Source: Amphirosellinia nigrospora | Taxonomy: Eukaryota; Ascomycota; Sordariomycetes; Xylariales; Xylariaceae | DNA length: 64,000 nucleotides | Assembly: GCA_004123355.1 (NCBI GenBank) | Contig: SCHM01000001.1 | Location: forward strand, 2,410,001-2,474,000 | Direction: 5' to 3' | In this document: positions 60,643-64,000 of the stretch, in pieces | Numbering within the stretch: the stretch's first letter is position 1 | Layout: each line of letters opens with the position of its first letter | Program-made: the position numbers and the translations under genes | Notes under the pieces: model-generated | Databases searched by the model: none | Seen by the model: only the letters and a program-made list of their open reading frames with translations | Told to the model about the DNA's origin: nothing

Positions 60643-61684
60643 GCTAAGATGAAAGAAAGAAGAAGAACGAGTATATACAAGAAACGAATGAAGGAGAAGA
60701 TGAGAAAAGGAAAAAAATAAGGGCAGACGCGACAAAGCACAGAAAATGATGCTAAAAAGAGAAGAACCAGCCAATCAGAAAGATAGTATCACCAGCAACC
60801 GCTCGCTGGTCACGAAAGGCGTTTGAGATGAAGAGACTGTCTCAAAGCAAGACATACATGCACCTGCAACCCGGGTCCTTATACATATGTCTACATAACC
60901 GAACGATCTATCGGCACATGGATCGATGCTACGGCGGATGGGGAAGGTTGCACGGGAGGGTGCGAACCCTGGTTCGTTCGTCTTGAATGCTCCGACGAGT
61001 CCAGACTCTGTTCAGACCACGATTGGCCCACCGAGGGTAAGGACCAGCCCGATTGGTACAGACATCAAACATGGCGTGTCTCAGATTAGGTGCACAGGCC
61101 AGACTATCGGTCCGTCGAAGCCAGGTTATAGGTAACTAACGCTGTCTTTAGCGCGCCCGTCAAGCACATGATAATCACCATGGTCGAGTTTACGTGGCTC
61201 AATATACGCATATATATAACACGGGTCGATCCAGAGGTCAATCGGGATCATATGGTTGGTTCTTTATCTGCGGCCTAGGTGGCAAAGACACCAATCCTGA
61301 TATAACCTCGGTGCAGATCGTATTATACAGAAATATTCTCTATCGTGCATGAACCGTCTGGCAAATTAATGGTAACTAGAGACGATCGTACAGGAGGACC
61401 TAGTGTAGATACACGTAGCGTGTCGAGGAAATGACTTCCAATCGAACACACTCTAATTCTATATGCCATTCTCCAATCAAAATACGCCACTCGGTAACCC
61501 AAAATAGTAGATGCTAGACTAGTATCATCATCATCTCTCGTCCTCCCCATACCAAAAAACCTGAACGACGACGCCCGCGCATCTCGCGCAGCAAGTGGGA
61601 AGACTGATTTAGCTTATGGTAACACACAAATACGAATACAGACACGACACGACACGACACGACACGACACATCGGACCGCGGCA
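60643..61684. other. gene-free stretch
   Basis: About 1 kb between the GH5 promoter and the 3' end of Atg27. It holds a pentanucleotide repeat near 61641 and no supported gene. Confidence 0.4.
61641..61670. repeat. GACAC pentanucleotide tandem repeat
   Basis: Six perfect copies of GACAC, lying about 15 bases beyond the Atg27 stop codon, probably in its 3' untranslated region. Confidence 0.85.
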
Positions 61685-62843
61685 TTAATCCTCCCACTCC
61701 TCATCGTACTGATCGATCAGACGATTTTCATCGTCGCGATTACTTCTCGCCCTCGCATTGGGGGATCCCGATAGGTAATGGTACCCCCTCCGGCTCGGAA
61801 CAGCCGAGCACAGGATGATGTAGCAATGACGAACATGTCCTGCGACTGAGGTTAATCAAACCGAGGGCTATGGGCTGGTAAGTCCTGTGAGACGCGAGAA
61901 CGGCTTACGCAGATAAAACTCCACACGCTGGCCCACATCGAGTAGTTGGGCAGCTGCCTCCAACCCGCGCGTTCCCGACGGTCCGGTTGTAGAAGACGCC
62001 GCCCAGCAGGTAGACCAGCACGGCCACGACCAAGATGATGGCGAAGACGGAGCCGGGCCCGACGCTGCCAGGCTTGTGGGGCTCGGCCGCGGCGCAGGCG
62101 TGGGCTGACTTGACCTTGAACACATAGTTGCATTCTTCGGGGTCGACGGCGATGAAGGAAACCTGGGCGTTTCCAGCAAGCGCGTCTCTGTCGCAGCTGA
62201 AAAATATAGTCGTGGACTTCCTACGGACCACGTCCCCTTCGTCATCATCCTTCTCCTTGCGCTCGTTCACATCGGCGTCATCCGGTTTCGACGGCGGGTC
62301 GTCATCGTCCTCGTAGTCTCTGTAGGATGCGCCGGCGTGCACGACGCTCCTGTCGTTCAGGCTCCGTGATCTCGACTTCTTCTTGCCGCACTTGGAACCG
62401 CCCGTGTACTGTAGAACCAGCTCTTTCCCCCGTGTGACCGGGTTAGCCGACTGGGAGCCTAGGCTGTAGTATTCTCCTCGGAGACATAGTATGCGCTGAT
62501 ATTCTGCGACTTGCTCGGCTCGATATCGTGCGCACCATCAATGGGTTCGACGACGGCGCCGCAGATGTTCAAGGTGAAGTTGGAGCCATAGTCCCAGCCC
62601 CTCGCTTTGTAGTCGGTCAGAGGCGCGCCTCGACTGTGGCCGCGATCCGTCGGGCTTGGGTTTTATAGCCGTGTCAGGCCGCAGGTCGAAGAAGGCGCCA
62701 GATGTCGAGGAAGCGGTGCAAGCGGTTGTGGTCGTTGTTTTGGTGGCTTCGGCATCGGATGCTGCGGCGGCGGCGGATGTGAGGGCAAGGAGGGAGAGAA
62801 TGGCCGGGTAAACCTGCGGCGGTATCATCGTGGTGAAGCGCAT
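61685..62843 (-). CDS. ATG27: autophagy-related protein 27 (Atg27), several frameshifts
   Basis: A type I membrane protein that helps Atg9 vesicles cycle and supports autophagosome formation. A signal peptide (PPQVYPAILSLLALTSAAAA) leads to FFDLRPDTAIKPKPDGS, DYKARGWDYGSNFTLNICGA and VSFIAVDPEECNYVF, the mannose-6-phosphate-receptor-like lumenal domain with its cysteines. An acidic, low-complexity insert (DYEDDDDPPSKPDDAD) is present. One membrane helix (GSVFAIILVVAVLVYLLGG) is followed by the conserved GNAR and QLPNYSMWASVWSF and, after an intron (61840-61908), a short tail with YHYLSG, a likely tyrosine sorting signal, ending DEEWED. Frame breaks occur near 62635-62645, near 62468-62476, in the GGG run near 61967 and in the CCCC run near 61785-61790. 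The start at 62841-62843 is preferred over the in-frame ATG 40 codons up, because the signal peptide follows it. Confidence 0.88.
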
Positions 62844-64000
62844 ATCGCCCTTTTCGATGTCTCGTAGACCAGATCCCCTGGCTGGCTCAATGCGCCGTTT
62901 GACGAAGTAGATTTTGACAGCGGAAGCAGTGGCTAATGTAAAAAACAAACGAATGTCAACCAATCAAGGCGACCAGAGAAATATAGGCTTAATGACGGTG
63001 ATGCTTCGTGAGAGGCACCGAAGCTGGGTATGGACTTGTTCACAAGAGATGCGACGCACAATCAATGCTCTGTTTCACTATGGATTGAGACCAACGTGTT
63101 TAGTGTCCTATTACGCTATGCTAGTACCTGCCTAGGACAGGGACCTGCGCCCTCTCTGTCCCTATCAGTACCGCGGTAGATAATTGTGGCGTACATATGC
63201 ACGTAATATGCATACAGCGCTTATATGGATTTACCTAGTATATTCAAACCAAACCTTAAATTTAAGAAAATTACCTAGGTACCCAACAAGACATATACCT
63301 AAATTATTGAAGAATTACCTAGTCGACTTGATTTTTATATACCTAGGTATGCTTCAAACATCACTATCAGCACTATTCGAGCCGGGCGTTATATCCCTGT
63401 CAGTTGCGCTTAACCATACACTAAGTTTCCAGAAGTACCTGAGTACTTTACTCTTGTGTGGAGACATCTAAACCTAAATCACATATTAATGTTTCCGGAC
63501 GACTAAATATCGCTATATCGTGCAGCACGGACTCTCGTAAAATCTATTTTCAAAAAAAATACAGACGGGGTAGCGTTGACAAATTTGCCTTGAGGCCCGT
63601 CTACGTCTCCCGACGCGTCATCCCGGCAGAGTTTCCCAGGCGTATTGCCGAGGCTGGTTTGGAGACGTTCGTTCACAATTGAGGATCGCCTCTCAAGAAG
63701 GCTTATAAAGCCCAAGATGCGTCTTACAAAAACGTATGTTTCTCGTGTAAATTCTAGTTCAAGGCGTTTTCCGAACTCTACAGAATCGATAGGTTTGCTC
63801 CGTATTACCGGAACACTTTGGCCCTTTCGTGGTTGAAAGGATAAATAGTTGCCAGTGGATCTCATTCTTGATGATTAGTACAGGCTCTACGCATTTATTG
63901 ATTATTGAGGGCCATATATCCCGACATCAAAGAAGTCGAAGTGCAGGGCAGCGAGGGCACATGCGAAGTGGGCGGAAGCATCACGGTTCTCAATATGCTC
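62844..64000. other. gene-free end of the window
   Basis: It contains the Atg27 promoter and about 1 kb of AT-rich DNA with several ACCTAGGTA-type motifs (63270-63350). Frames at 63184-63471 and 63503-63865 have no recognisable content. Confidence 0.4.

Noticed and set aside
1-64000. CRISPR arrays, bacterial operons or riboswitches
   Set aside because: No regularly spaced repeats were seen, and gene structure is spliced eukaryotic throughout.

Overview
The window is nuclear DNA of a filamentous ascomycete (Pezizomycotina; probably Sordariomycetes, by general look only). Genes have short GT..AG introns of about 45-180 bp, and the families present are typical of moulds: two P450s, a Fung_rhodopsin protein, a 2EXR protein, an ACS-type MFS permease, a BIM1/X325 copper protein, a GH5 glucanase, Ccc1 and Atg27. 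One 6.6 kb island is extremely AT-rich and carries the CpA-to-TpA signature of repeat-induced point mutation (RIP).

Layout. 1-18 kb is gene-poor: an HD-domain cyanamide-hydratase-like gene (broken frame), a CYP7/8-like P450, a short 2EXR protein, an MFS permease, a rhodopsin-domain protein and a single-exon deaminase-fold protein, separated by several kilobases of featureless DNA. 19357-25980 is one RIP-mutated LTR retroelement whose two ends are recognisable: 163-bp LTRs that differ only by transitions, and a 5-bp target-site duplication. 27.5-45.7 kb is gene-dense: a second P450, cytosolic-type arginyl-tRNA synthetase, a ferric/cupric reductase, an unrecognised multi-exon gene, a BIM1/X325 copper protein, a Ser/Thr-rich secreted protein, and a large protein joining an HeLo-like helical region, a degenerate kinase and a trypsin-like protease. 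46-64 kb holds small hypothetical ORFs, a Ccc1/VIT1 iron transporter, a secreted acid phosphatase with a PHO-type CACGTGGG upstream, a mitochondrial-type SDR, a GH5 glucanase with a membrane anchor, and Atg27.

How the genes relate. The window is not an evident biosynthetic cluster. A loose metal theme links the surface ferric reductase, the BIM1/X325 copper-binding protein and the vacuolar iron/manganese importer. The kinase-protease fusion resembles fungal incompatibility or cell-death signalling proteins and is the most unusual gene here.

Caution. Many clearly conserved genes are interrupted by single-base shifts, mostly shortened runs of three to five identical bases, including genes expected to be essential or conserved (arginyl-tRNA synthetase, Atg27). 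I read these mainly as assembly errors, and the coordinates below span the whole gene with each break named. All alignments were made by eye from memory of the families; no searches were run.
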